Below are positions 18,560 to 27,658 of a stretch of DNA of 64,000 nucleotides, piece by piece; the first letter of the stretch is position 1, and the number at the start of each line of letters is the position of its first letter. The position numbers and the translations under genes are program-made. The DNA comes from Blattabacterium cuenoti (lineage in GTDB: Bacteria > Bacteroidota > Bacteroidia > Flavobacteriales > Blattabacteriaceae): positions 372,001 through 436,000 of the forward strand of contig NZ_CP059187.1 of NCBI RefSeq assembly GCF_014251375.1. The letters run 5' to 3'. Below the pieces are notes generated by a model. That model was not told the DNA's origin, searched no databases, and saw only the letters and a program-made list of their open reading frames with translations.

Positions 18560-19261
18560 TTAAATACACATGGTGTCTCCAATTTTTAACAAAAAAAGTT
18601 CTTTATTTTTTTCATAAAACTTCTCTTTTGCCTTTTTTTTATCTATTTTAATCGCCTCAAAAGTATCATAATGTACCCCTAAAACTTTTTTACATTGTAA
18701 AAAATCAGAAGCAATTATAGCTTCCTCTACACCCATTGTATAAACTCCTCCTATAGGAAGAATAGAAATCTTCAATGTTCCAAAACTGGGGATAAGTTTC
18801 ATTTCATATGTAAGAGAAGTATCTCCTGATAAATAGATATTTTTTTTATCTTTGGTTTGTAAAAGGAATCCTCCCGGATTACCTCCATAAGTTCCATCGT
18901 CAAAAACGCTAGAATGAGTTGCCCAAACATATTTTAATCTTCCAAATGGAAAAGAAATAAAAGATCCATAATTAATACCATATGTTTTTAATTTTTTTTT
19001 TTCAAAAAAATTAGATATTTCATAATTTGAAATTACCAAAGATCCAAATTTATTAGCAAATAATTCTGTATCACAAACATGATCATAATGCGCATGTGTT
19101 AATAAAATGTAATCTATTCTTTTAAAATATTTTATACATCTATTCAATAATTTTGAATCTTTTTTGAATAGAGGATTTCCATAAAAAAAAGGATCTACTA
19201 ACAAAAAAATTCCATGTATTTCTATCATGTATGTACTATGACTAAAAAAAGTAATTTTCAT
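18560..19261 (-). CDS. Metallo-beta-lactamase fold hydrolase of the menaquinone cluster
   Basis: 233 residues. The metal motif L-T-H-A-H-Y-D-H is followed by Y-L-S-G-D-T-S and V-H-Y-D-T-F, as in the UPF0173-type metal-dependent hydrolases. As I recall, flavobacteria keep such a gene between menA and menC. MenH-like thioesterase or another hydrolase step in menaquinone synthesis is a fair guess from position, but the substrate is not shown by the sequence. It is packed between menA (19 nt) and menC (1 nt). Confidence 0.8.
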   Translation of the reverse strand: MKITFFSHSTYMIEIHGIFLLVDPFFYGNPLFKKDSKLLNRCIKYFKRIDYILLTHAHYDHVCDTELFANKFGSLVISNYEISNFFEKKKLKTYGINYGSFISFPFGRLKYVWATHSSVFDDGTYGGNPGGFLLQTKDKKNIYLSGDTSLTYEMKLIPSFGTLKISILPIGGVYTMGVEEAIIASDFLQCKKVLGVHYDTFEAIKIDKKKAKEKFYEKNKELFLLKIGDTMCI

Positions 19262-19280
19262 ATTTTACAATTTATATTTT

Positions 19281-20212
19281 TCAAAATCTAACATTAAACA
19301 ATACTCCAATTCCTATTGAATAAAAAAAGGTTATTAAAATTAGTTTTTTTAGTTCTAAATTAAAATCTTTTGGACTTGATATAAAAATAATTTTTTTTAT
19401 GTGATTTATTAAAAAAGGAAAAATAAAAATTAAATAAAAAAATTGATATCCTCCATTATAGTTTAAATAAATAAAGTAGATTCCTAAAAAAAAAGAAATC
19501 AAAATAGAAAAAACATGGTATAATTTTGCATACTTAATTCCAAGTATTCCTGCTACTGTATATTTTCCATTTTTAGAATCATTTTCTATATCTCTCATAT
19601 TGTTAATATTCAAAACGGATACATTTAGAAATCCTATAGATAAAGATAAAAAAAAACATCCCTATGCCAAGTATGAGTGTATAAAAAATAACTTCCCATT
19701 ACAGAAACAACTCCAAAAAAAATAAGAACAAATAGATCTCCCATTCCTATATATCCATAAGGTTTTTTTCCCATAGAATAGTTTATAGAACTATATATAC
19801 AAATTAATATTCCTAAAAAGTAAAATAAAAGAATAAAAAAATTATTCACATTTACTTTAATTGATTGGAAAATCAATAAAATTCCAGAAAAAAATGATAA
19901 AATAGAAAAAACATTCACTGCTTTTCTCATTTCTAATAATGAAATAAAACCTTTCTGAATTGGATGCAATGGACCTATTCTTTTGCAATTATCTACTCCT
20001 TTAACAAAATCTCCATAATCATTTGAAAAATGAGATAGTACTTGTAAAAATAAAGCAGTCATTAAACACAAAAAATAAGTAACAAAACTTACTTGATATC
20101 CTTTATATTTTGAAATTAAAAAACTCAAAGTGATTCCAGAAAAAGATAAAAGTAAAGTATGAAGTCTGGCAGATACACACCAATACTTCAACTTTTTATT
20201 CATGATTTTCAT
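19281..20212 (-). pseudogene. menA: 1,4-dihydroxy-2-naphthoate polyprenyltransferase, frameshifted
   Basis: Two frames together make a MenA of about 310 residues. Codons from 20212 to 19634 give the N-terminal 192 residues, with S-H-F-S-N-D-Y-G-D-F-V-K-G-V-D, the first Asp-rich prenyl-diphosphate motif, and several membrane helices. The reading then hits a stop just after an A9 tract (19648-19656, T9 in the message). In the other frame the protein continues from that tract with L-S-L-S-I-G-F-L-N-V-S-V-L, then I-N-N-M-R-D-I-E-N-D, the second Asp motif, to 19281. One extra base in the tract restores the gene. Its ATG overlaps the menB stop (ATGA). Either a pseudogene, rescued by slippage, or a sequencing error. 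Confidence 0.88.
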
Positions 20213-21036
20213 AAAATTTTTGAAAATTTCTTAAAGTTTGGATTTCTTTTTTCTAAAAAAGCATTCTTTCCCTCTTGAGATTCCTCCATTAAATAAAACA
20301 TAAAAGTAGCATCTCCTGCTAATTGCATCAATCCATGTTGTCCATCTAGTTCTGCGTTTAAACATCTTTTAATCATTCTCAAAGACATAGGACTTCTCTT
20401 TTGTATTATTTGACACCATTCTATGGTTTTTTTTTCTAGGTTTTTTCTAGAGACAACTTTGTTAATTAAACCCATACTTAAAGCTTCTTCAGCAGAATAT
20501 TCTTTACATAAAAACCACATTTCTCTTGTTTTTTTTTGACCAATATGACGAGCTAAATAAGAGCATCCAAAACCTCCATCAAAAGATCCAACTTTAGGAC
20601 CTGCTTGGCTAAAAGTAGAATTATTTGATGCAATTGTTAAATCACAGACTACATGTAAGACATGCCCACCACCTATAGCAAAACCATTTACCATTGCAAT
20701 AACAGGTTTAGGCAATTCTCGTATTTTTTTATAAAAATCTAAAATATTTAATCTTGGAACTCCGTCTTTTCCTAAATATCCCCCTAATTTTCTTGTTCTA
20801 AGATCTCCCCCGGAACAAAAAGATTTATCTCCAGAACCTGTTATAATCAATACATCTATATCTTTCCTATCACGACATATATCTATAGCATCAATCATCT
20901 CTTTAACTGTTTCCACACGAAAAGCATTATGACATTCCGGTCTGTTAATTTCTATTTTCGAAATTCCATTCCAAAAATGGAATAATATATCTTCATATTT
21001 TTTAACTGAAATCCAATTTACTGTATAAGAATGCAT
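20209..21036 (-). CDS. menB: 1,4-dihydroxy-2-naphthoyl-CoA synthase
   Basis: 275 residues of the crotonase family. It has [14 protein letters not shown], the oxyanion-hole segment [13 protein letters not shown], and the MenB-specific [12 protein letters not shown]. It closes the naphthoquinone ring from succinylbenzoyl-CoA. It is the first gene of this menaquinone run and is translationally coupled to menA by a 4-nt overlap. menD and menF are not in the window. Confidence 0.96.
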   Translation of the reverse strand: MHSYTVNWISVKKYEDILFHFWNGISKIEINRPECHNAFRVETVKEMIDAIDICRDRKDIDVLIITGSGDKSFCSGGDLRTRKLGGYLGKDGVPRLNILDFYKKIRELPKPVIAMVNGFAIGGGHVLHVVCDLTIASNNSTFSQAGPKVGSFDGGFGCSYLARHIGQKKTREMWFLCKEYSAEEALSMGLINKVVSRKNLEKKTIEWCQIIQKRSPMSLRMIKRCLNAELDGQHGLMQLAGDATFMFYLMEESQEGKNAFLEKRNPNFKKFSKIL

Positions 21037-21123
21037 AAATTAATAAAATTTAAATTTTAATGTTTTACTTACTTATTAACAAAATAAAAAAAATTTTCTC
21101 AATCAATAATAAAACGGAATTTT

Positions 21124-21591
21124 ATGTTACGAAATATGTTTTCAATAATTCTAGGGATAATAGTAAGTGTTTCTGAAATACTTTTTTCTATTAAATTAAT
21201 AAAAAAAAAATTTGTAGAAATTCAATTCATTTCATTAAAAAATTTGAAAGATATTTTTATACATGCACCAACTAAGTTTTTTATAATTTTAATTTTTTTT
21301 TATGCTTTAAGTGCATTTTTGGGGGGGATCACAACATCTTTTTTTGTACAAAAGGCTAAAAAAGCTTATGCAATGTTAAATGGATTTATTTTACTCATTA
21401 TTTTCTTTATACAAATTTTTTTATATACAATTCCTATCTGGTTTAAAATTATTATTTTAACAATATTTTTTCCAATATCATATTTAGGAGGAGAATTTAT
21501 AGAAAATGTTATCAGTTTCATTCCAAAAAAATGGACTTTATTAATAAATAAAAAAATCCAGAAAAATAACCTATCAAAGCGATCCAACTAA
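21124..21591 (+). CDS. Unknown small membrane protein, four predicted helices
   Basis: 155 residues, very hydrophobic, with helices at roughly 3-23, 50-75, 84-102 and 105-125. Noticeable elements are L-G-G-I-T-T-S-F-F-V-Q-K-A-K-K-A-Y in the second loop and I-S-Y-L-G-G-E-F near the end; a similar pattern occurs in small flavobacterial membrane proteins of unknown function. I do not recognise a function. The gene is flanked by menB (divergent) and nhaD (convergent), and its last 74 nt overlap the nhaD 3' end. A G7 tract lies at 21321-21327. Confidence 0.7.
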   Translation: MLRNMFSIILGIIVSVSEILFSIKLIKKKFVEIQFISLKNLKDIFIHAPTKFFIILIFFYALSAFLGGITTSFFVQKAKKAYAMLNGFILLIIFFIQIFLYTIPIWFKIIILTIFFPISYLGGEFIENVISFIPKKWTLLINKKIQKNNLSKRSN

Positions 21592-22816
21592 TTTTTTTCA
21601 AATACCATAAAAAATCTATTTTTTCCATTCCCATAGCCGCAACTCCAGAAGCGGATCCTATAATAAGAAGACTCCCCCCCGTACCAGAAACATAAGCTAT
21701 ATAATTCCAAAATTCGTGATCAATAGGATAAGAAAACATAGATATAGTTGCTGCTACTAGTGGAACATTATCTATAATAGAAGAAATCAAACCAAATATA
21801 AAAGCTGTTAATTTCCACGTAAAAACTATTTCCATAATCCAATGAGAAAGATTATATAATATTCCTAAAGATTCTAATGCAGAAACGGATAGTAATATTC
21901 CTAAAAAAAATAAAACACTGGATAGATCTATTTTTCTAAAAACTTCATCTATAGAAAAACTTTTTTTAAAATTTAATAAAGTTATTATAATAAAAAATAT
22001 TCCAAGTGAAAGCAACATTCCCATATATGGAGGGACACCTATCAGAGTTTTTAAAATAGGTACAAATAACATAAGAGATAACCCCACATTCAATAAAAAA
22101 AAACCTCTTTTAAGATCTAATTGAGATAACTGAGTTTCTTTAACTTGAATAAATCCATTAAAAATAGACATTCTAGAACCTAATAAAGTAGAAAAAAACA
22201 TGCATAAAAAAGATGGAATAAATATTTCTTTTATAAGATTTATAGTGGTAACTTTTTCAGAAATCCATAACATTGTAGTAGTAATATCTCCAATAGGAGA
22301 CCATACCCCCCCAGCATTGGAAGATATAATCACAAACCCTAAATAATATAAACGTTCTTTATAATCATAAATAATCTTTCTTAATAAAGAAACCATAACT
22401 ATAGTTGCAGTAAGATTATCTATTATTGCAGATAAAAAAAAGGATAAAAAAGTTATTATCCATAAAAATTTACGTTTCGTATGATTAGAAAATAATTCTC
22501 TTAATGCCTCGAATCCAGAAAAAATATCAATAATAGAAATAATAGACATTGCCCCAATTAAAAAAAAAATAATTTCAGATGCTTTTCCTAAAGAATGTAA
22601 TAATAAATAATGATATTTATCAAAACTAGTACTACAGTTAAATAATTGTTTATTATGATCTAACTCAAAAATTTGAGGTCTCCAAAACATAATTAAAGAC
22701 CAACAAATAGATGCCATAATAAGAGATGGAATTATCTTATTTAAGGATACAATATTTTCAAGTGTAATAAATAGATATCCAATGATAAAAACTAATATTA
22801 TTACCATTGACTGCAT
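21518..22816 (-). CDS. nhaD: Sodium/proton antiporter NhaD type
   Basis: 432 residues with about 11-12 membrane helices. N-L-T-A-T-I-V-M-V-S, S-S-N-A-G-G-V-W-S-P-I-G-D-I-T-T-T-M-L-W and D-N-V-P-L-V-A-A are the conserved ion-transporter-superfamily segments of NhaD. It exchanges Na+ for H+ across the inner membrane for pH and sodium balance. Its 3' end overlaps the convergent small membrane protein gene by 74 nt. Two glycine-coding C7 tracts (21674-21680, 22306-22312) are present. Confidence 0.92.
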   Translation of the reverse strand: MQSMVIILVFIIGYLFITLENIVSLNKIIPSLIMASICWSLIMFWRPQIFELDHNKQLFNCSTSFDKYHYLLLHSLGKASEIIFFLIGAMSIISIIDIFSGFEALRELFSNHTKRKFLWIITFLSFFLSAIIDNLTATIVMVSLLRKIIYDYKERLYYLGFVIISSNAGGVWSPIGDITTTMLWISEKVTTINLIKEIFIPSFLCMFFSTLLGSRMSIFNGFIQVKETQLSQLDLKRGFFLLNVGLSLMLFVPILKTLIGVPPYMGMLLSLGIFFIIITLLNFKKSFSIDEVFRKIDLSSVLFFLGILLSVSALESLGILYNLSHWIMEIVFTWKLTAFIFGLISSIIDNVPLVAATISMFSYPIDHEFWNYIAYVSGTGGSLLIIGSASGVAAMGMEKIDFLWYLKKISWIALIGYFSGFFYLLIKSIFLE

Positions 22817-22912
22817 ATTATATAATTACTTTCTTATTATGTACTGTATTTATTGTTGTTGTAATAATTATTTTAAAATAAAAGGAATATTGATTGTGGT
22901 TTATTCTTTAAT

Positions 22913-22934
22913 TTGACTTTATAAATAAAGTCAA
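22913..22934. terminator. Palindromic hairpin between eno and nhaD
   Basis: TTGACTTTAT (22913-22922) is followed after AA by its perfect complement ATAAAGTCAA (22925-22934). It lies 16 nt past the eno stop codon, at the end of the long ribosomal block. No good T run follows on the minus strand, so termination would be weak; it could also be an RNA end-protecting hairpin. Confidence 0.4.
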
Positions 22935-22950
22935 TTCAATAAATATTTTT

Positions 22951-24240
22951 TTAATGAAAGGTCCATCCTGGATAACAGGAGTTTTTTCCTAGTATTTCTT
23001 CGATACGAAATAATTGATTATATTTTGAGGTTCGTTCAGAACGACAGATCGAACCAGTTTTAATTTGTCCAGTATTAAAAGCAACTGAAAGATCTGCTAT
23101 GAAGCTATCTTCTGTATCTCCAGAACGATGAGAAATAATGTTATTATATCTATTTTTTTTTGCTAAATTGATGGTATTTACAGTTTCAGTAAGCGTCCCT
23201 ACTTGATTTACTTTAATAAGAATAGAATTAGCAATTCCTTTTTTTATTCCTTTATTTAATCTTTCTATTTTTGTTACAAAAAGATCATCTCCAACTAATT
23301 GGACATTATTTCCTATTTCATCTGTTAACAATTTCCAACCTTCCCAATCGTTTTGATCCATTCCATCTTCAATAGATAAGATTGGATATCTTTTCACCAA
23401 ATAAGATAAGTAATTTACATGTTCTTGACTAGACTTCTTAATTATTTTTTTGTTTTTTCTTCTATCAAATTTGGAATAATTATATTGATTATCTGAATAA
23501 AATTCAGAAGCTGCGCAATCTAAAGCTAATCCTATATGATCATATGGCTCATAATTTGCCATATATATAGATTCTAAAAGATTATCCAAAACATCTTCTA
23601 TATTAAATAAATTTGGAGCAAACCCCCCTTCATCACCAAGATTAGTGGAGAATCCTTTTTTCCTCAAAAGTTCCCTTAGTTTGTAAAAAACTTTATGTCC
23701 CATTTGAATAGATTCAAAAAAACTATTTGCTTTTACAGGAATAATCATAAATTCTTGAAATGGAATACAAGAATCAGAATGTTTTCCTCCATTTATAATA
23801 TTTATTAAAGGAACCGGAAGAATTTTTGAAGAAATTCCACCTATGTATCTGTACAGAGGTAATTTCAATTCTTTTGATGCAGCTTTTGTTACAGCTAACG
23901 AAATTCCTAAAATTGCATTTGATCCTAATCTTTTCTTATTTTTTGTTCCATCTAAATCTAACATTAATTGATCAATATATTCTTGTTCCATAACTGATTT
24001 TCCAATCAACTCAGGAGAAATAATATTATTAACATTTTGAACTGCCTTAAAAACTCCTTTTCCTAAAAAAAACTCACATTCATCACGCAATTCAAAAGCC
24101 TCTTCTATTCCTTTAGAAGTACCTGATGGAACTGACGCTCGTCCTAATATATTATTTTCTGTAATTACATCTACTTCAACAGTTGGATTTCCTCTAGAAT
24201 CTAATATTTGTCTCGATTTAATCTTTTTAATTTTGCTCAT
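22951..24240 (-). CDS. eno: Enolase
   Basis: 429 residues, full length. It has S-R-Q-I-L-D-S-R-G-N-P-T-V-E-V at the start, G-D-E-G-G-F-A-P-N, the catalytic-Lys segment I-L-I-K-V-N-Q-V-G-T-L-T-E-T, and S-H-R-S-G-D-T-E-D. It interconverts 2-phosphoglycerate and phosphoenolpyruvate. The ATG lies inside the last codons of rplQ (14-nt overlap), so eno is the tail of the ribosomal operon. In free-living relatives I recall carA between rplQ and eno; it is not here. Confidence 0.97.
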   Translation of the reverse strand: MSKIKKIKSRQILDSRGNPTVEVDVITENNILGRASVPSGTSKGIEEAFELRDECEFFLGKGVFKAVQNVNNIISPELIGKSVMEQEYIDQLMLDLDGTKNKKRLGSNAILGISLAVTKAASKELKLPLYRYIGGISSKILPVPLINIINGGKHSDSCIPFQEFMIIPVKANSFFESIQMGHKVFYKLRELLRKKGFSTNLGDEGGFAPNLFNIEDVLDNLLESIYMANYEPYDHIGLALDCAASEFYSDNQYNYSKFDRRKNKKIIKKSSQEHVNYLSYLVKRYPILSIEDGMDQNDWEGWKLLTDEIGNNVQLVGDDLFVTKIERLNKGIKKGIANSILIKVNQVGTLTETVNTINLAKKNRYNNIISHRSGDTEDSFIADLSVAFNTGQIKTGSICRSERTSKYNQLFRIEEILGKNSCYPGWTFH

Positions 24241-24700
24241 AAATTCTTCCTCTATCCTTTTTTTTTATTAAATTTTTTGTTTTTTTACTACTACGTCTCG
24301 TGTATTTTCTCTTGTTTTTTTTAATTTTAATAAAAGATAAATCATTGAAATCTACTAATTCTATCAAAGAATACTTAGACATATCTCCCAACCGAAATCC
24401 AACTTTTATAATTCTTGTATATCCACCAGAACGTTCCCGTACTTTTTTAAAAACATCTTTGAAAAGTTCTGACACTGCAATTTTGTCTTTCAATAATGAA
24501 AATATATTTCTTCTTGAGTGAAGAGTATTTATTTTAGATTTTGTAATAATAGGTTCTATATATCTTTTTAATGCCTTAGCTTTAGCTAAAGTTGTGAAAA
24601 TTCTTTTTTCTTTAATCAAAGAAGAAGACATGTTAGAAAGCATAGAGTTCCTATGTCCAAATTTCCTACTTAAATGATTATTTTTTTTTCTATGATTCAT
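24227..24700 (-). CDS. rplQ: Ribosomal protein L17
   Basis: 157 residues. The N-terminal L-S-R-K-F-G-H-R-N-S-M-L-S-N-M and R-I-F-T-T-L-A-K-A-K-A-L are the L17 signature. The Lys/Arg-rich tail makes it longer than the E. coli protein, as in other Bacteroidetes. It is 21 nt after rpoA, and its end overlaps eno. Confidence 0.96.
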   Translation of the reverse strand: MNHRKKNNHLSRKFGHRNSMLSNMSSSLIKEKRIFTTLAKAKALKRYIEPIITKSKINTLHSRRNIFSLLKDKIAVSELFKDVFKKVRERSGGYTRIIKVGFRLGDMSKYSLIELVDFNDLSFIKIKKNKRKYTRRSSKKTKNLIKKKDRGRIYEQN

Positions 24701-24721
24701 CTATCTATTAGATTAGAAAAT

Positions 24722-25720
24722 CTATTTTTTTAATTTAAACCCTGATATCTCCATTCCAAAATACAATCCTTTTTCTTTCATTCGACTTTCTAATTCATCC
24801 AAAGATTTTTTACCAAAATTTCTCATTTTTAACATACTCGATCTACTACCACTTACTAAATCAGCTATAGTTTTTATAGATGCATATTTTAAACAGTTTT
24901 TTGTACGTACAGATAAATTCATATCACTTAATTTGGATTTTAATAAAGTCCGCATACGTAAATATTCTTCTTCATATTTTATTTCTTTATCTATTTTATC
25001 ATGTTCTTTTTTTCCAATCTTTTCATAAGAAAAAATAGAAAAATACTGTATTAATATTTTAGAAGCTTCCATTAAAGCTGATTTTGGACAAACAGAACCA
25101 TCTGTTTTTATTTCTAATGAAAGATTTTCAAAATCAGTTTTCTGACCTACACGACAATTTTCTATTGTATATTTTACATTTCTAATAGGTGTATAGATAG
25201 AATCTATAGGAATAGTGTCAATTAAAAAATCATTATTATTTTTATTTTCTTCTGCAGGAACATATCCTCTTCCTTCTTCTATGGTAAAACTGATTTCTAA
25301 TGGAACATTATTTTTATTACAAATAACTAAATCTGTATTTAAAATCTGAAAACTAGAAATAAATTTATTTAATAACTTTCCTGTTATTTGTTCATAATGA
25401 CTTTCGATATAAGCATTAACTATCTCTTTTTTGATTGTTCCTTGAATTTTTCGTTTTAAACGAATTTTTTTAAAATTTAAAACAATTTCAGTAACATCTT
25501 CAACAATTCCCTCTATAGTAGTAAATTCATACTTTACTCCTTTTATTCTAATAGAAGTAACCGCAAATCCTTTTAAAGAACCTAAAAGCACTCTTCTTAA
25601 TGCATTTCCCAATGTTATTCCATAACCAGGTTCTAAAGGTTTTAAATGAAAAATACCTCTATAATCAGAGAATTCGGATGTTGTAATTTTATCAGGTTTA
25701 ACAAAATCTAGAATAGACAT
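24722..25720 (-). CDS. rpoA: RNA polymerase alpha subunit
   Basis: 332 residues. The N-terminal dimerisation domain has F-H-L-K-P-L-E-P-G-Y-G-I-T-L-G-N-A-L-R-R-V-L-L. The C-terminal DNA-binding domain (about 265-330) has S-V-R-T-K-N-C-L-K and M-R-N-F-G-K-K-S-L-D-E-L. Both domains are intact, so UP-element or activator contacts remain possible despite genome reduction. Sits between rpsD and rplQ as usual. Confidence 0.97.
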   Translation of the reverse strand: MSILDFVKPDKITTSEFSDYRGIFHLKPLEPGYGITLGNALRRVLLGSLKGFAVTSIRIKGVKYEFTTIEGIVEDVTEIVLNFKKIRLKRKIQGTIKKEIVNAYIESHYEQITGKLLNKFISSFQILNTDLVICNKNNVPLEISFTIEEGRGYVPAEENKNNNDFLIDTIPIDSIYTPIRNVKYTIENCRVGQKTDFENLSLEIKTDGSVCPKSALMEASKILIQYFSIFSYEKIGKKEHDKIDKEIKYEEEYLRMRTLLKSKLSDMNLSVRTKNCLKYASIKTIADLVSGSRSSMLKMRNFGKKSLDELESRMKEKGLYFGMEISGFKLKK

Positions 25721-25744
25721 ATAATTAATACTATATTATAGATG

Positions 25745-26359
25745 TTATTTTGAATATAACTCAACAATTAGTTGTTCTTTTATATTTTCGGGGATCTGAT
25801 TTCTTTTTGGAACCATTCTAAATATTCCAAACATGTTTTTTTCATCTAAAATTAACCAATCAACTACCGTTCCTTCTACTTTATTTTTTATAGATTCTAA
25901 TATGACTGGATGTTCTTTAGATTTTTCTCTAATTTCAATTTTATCTCCAGGATTCAATCTAAAAGACGGAATACTAACAATACTTCCATTAACCATAATA
26001 TGTCTATGAGAAATTATTTGACGTGAAGAAGATCTAGATGGAGCAAATTTCAATCTAAAAACAACATTATCCAAACGAGATTCACATGCTTGTAATAATA
26101 ATTCTCCAGTAACTCCTTTTTTTCTTACAGATTCTAAAAACAATCTTTCAAATTGTCGTTCCAATATTCCATAAGTGTATTTTGCTTTTTGTTTTTCTAA
26201 CAATTGTACGAAATATTCAGAACGTTTTCCTCTACGAAGAATACTATTTCCATGTTGACCTGATGGATATTTTCTTCTTTCGAAATATTTATCTTTTCCA
26301 TATATACATTCTCCAAATCTTCTTGATATTTTAGTTTTTGGACCTATATATCTTGCCAT
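25745..26359 (-). CDS. rpsD: Ribosomal protein S4
   Basis: 204 residues from the ATG at 26359, where M-A-R-Y-I-G-P-K is the standard S4 beginning; an in-frame ATG six codons upstream is possible but not expected. The S4 RNA-binding domain (R-L-D-N-V-V-F-R-L) is in the middle. It nucleates 30S assembly on 16S rRNA and in many bacteria represses its own operon. Confidence 0.96.
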   Translation of the reverse strand: MARYIGPKTKISRRFGECIYGKDKYFERRKYPSGQHGNSILRRGKRSEYFVQLLEKQKAKYTYGILERQFERLFLESVRKKGVTGELLLQACESRLDNVVFRLKFAPSRSSSRQIISHRHIMVNGSIVSIPSFRLNPGDKIEIREKSKEHPVILESIKNKVEGTVVDWLILDEKNMFGIFRMVPKRNQIPENIKEQLIVELYSK

Positions 26360-26380
26360 AAATTTAAAAAAATTCAATAA

Positions 26381-26767
26381 TTAAACTCTTCTCCTTTTAG
26401 GAGGTCGACATCCATTATGTGGTAATGGAGTTATATCTTTTATTAAAGTAACTATAAGTCCTGAATTACTTAATGCTCGTATTGCTGCATCTCTACCTGA
26501 TCCAGGTCCTTTAACTTTTACTTCAACTTTTTTTATGCCTGCATTTAATCCATTTTTTGCAACATCTTCTGCGGTCATTTGAGCGGCATAAGGAGTATTT
26601 TTTTTAGATCCTTTAAAATTCATCTTTCCTGCAGATGACCAAGAAACTACTTCACCTTTTTTATTAGTCAAAGTAATAATAATATTATTAAATGTAGATT
26701 GAATATGAGCTATTCCAAATGAATCTACAACAACTGATTTTTTCCTTCCATAGGATGATTTTTTCAT
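26381..26767 (-). CDS. rpsK: Ribosomal protein S11
   Basis: 128 residues from the ATG at 26767, chosen over an in-frame ATG six codons upstream because M-K-K-S-S-Y-G matches the usual lysine-rich N-terminus. The conserved [10 protein letters not shown] and the C-terminal [11 protein letters not shown] are present. Part of the 30S platform near the E site. Confidence 0.96.
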   Translation of the reverse strand: MKKSSYGRKKSVVVDSFGIAHIQSTFNNIIITLTNKKGEVVSWSSAGKMNFKGSKKNTPYAAQMTAEDVAKNGLNAGIKKVEVKVKGPGSGRDAAIRALSNSGLIVTLIKDITPLPHNGCRPPKRRRV

Positions 26768-26800
26768 ATTATTTATGAATAACAAAAATTATTTTAATAA

Positions 26801-27181
26801 TTAATTTTTTGATACTTTTTTCTTATTGGCGACAGTTTTTCTTTTTCCTTTTCTAGTTCTACAATTATTTTTGGTTTTTTGTCCTCTTAATGGTAAACAT
26901 TTTCTATGTCTAGTTCCTATATAACAACCAATATCCATTAATCGTTTGATATTCATTTGAATTTCTGATCTCAATTCTCCTTCAATTTTTACATTGTTTG
27001 AGATATACTTTCTAAGTATACTAATTTCTTCATCAGACCAATCTTTAACTTTTTTATTCTCGTCAATTCCAACATTGAACAATATTTTTTTTGACAAATT
27101 TCTTCCAATTCCATATAAATAAGTCAAACCTATAACACTATTTTTAGATTTTGGAATATCCACTCCAGAAATTCTACTCAT
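26801..27181 (-). CDS. rpsM: Ribosomal protein S13
   Basis: 126 residues. The start R-I-S-G-V-D-I-P and the later [27 protein letters not shown] are typical, ending in a basic tail. It contacts 16S rRNA in the head and the P-site tRNA. Confidence 0.96.
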   Translation of the reverse strand: MSRISGVDIPKSKNSVIGLTYLYGIGRNLSKKILFNVGIDENKKVKDWSDEEISILRKYISNNVKIEGELRSEIQMNIKRLMDIGCYIGTRHRKCLPLRGQKTKNNCRTRKGKRKTVANKKKVSKN

Positions 27182-27191
27182 ATTTTAACTT

Positions 27192-27308
27192 TTAACCTTG
27201 TTTTTGTTTAAATCTTGGATTTTTTTTATTAATAATCCGCAAACGTTTTTTTCGAATTACAATTTTACAATTATCAGTCCTTTTTTTTAAAGAAGCTCTT
27301 ACTTTCAT
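27192..27308 (-). CDS. rpmJ: Ribosomal protein L36
   Basis: A 38-residue gene: ATG at 27306-27308, stop at 27192-27194. The product begins [10 protein letters not shown] and ends N-P-R-F-K-Q-K-Q-G, a full-length L36. Only one cysteine remains, so it is the zinc-free form usual in Bacteroidetes. It lies between infA and rpsM as in flavobacteria. Confidence 0.95.
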   Translation of the reverse strand: MKVRASLKKRTDNCKIVIRKKRLRIINKKNPRFKQKQG

Positions 27309-27326
27309 AATCAATATCTATTTTTT

Positions 27327-27545
27327 TTAATATCTATATGTTATTCTTCCTCTTTCTAAATCATAAGATGACATTTCTAACCTTACTTTATCTCCAGGCA
27401 ATATTTTTATGTAATGCATTCTCATTTTTCCAGAAATATGAGCCTTAACAATACATCCGTTTTCCAATTCAACACGAAACATTGCGTTTGGAGATGATTC
27501 TATAATAGTTCCATCTACCTCAATATGTTTCTGTTTTGCCATCAT
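27327..27545 (-). CDS. infA: Translation initiation factor IF-1
   Basis: 72 residues of the single S1-like OB fold, with [19 protein letters not shown] and [12 protein letters not shown]. It binds the 30S A site. Two ATG codons are adjacent (27545 and 27542); the second gives the usual M-A-K-Q. A 113-nt gap without obvious features separates it from secY. Confidence 0.96.
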   Translation of the reverse strand: MMAKQKHIEVDGTIIESSPNAMFRVELENGCIVKAHISGKMRMHYIKILPGDKVRLEMSSYDLERGRITYRY

Positions 27546-27658
27546 AACAATACAACTGTTTGTTTAATTTAATATAATAAATATAAAAAAAAACAAATAA
27601 AAACTATGAATTTTTTTGTTTTTTTATATTGTATTTTTCATTGATTATGACTTATTGA

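Noticed and set aside
18559-18582. Upstream TTG start for menC
   Set aside because: It would add eight residues inside the hydrolase gene; the ATG at 18558 directly after the hydrolase stop is more likely.
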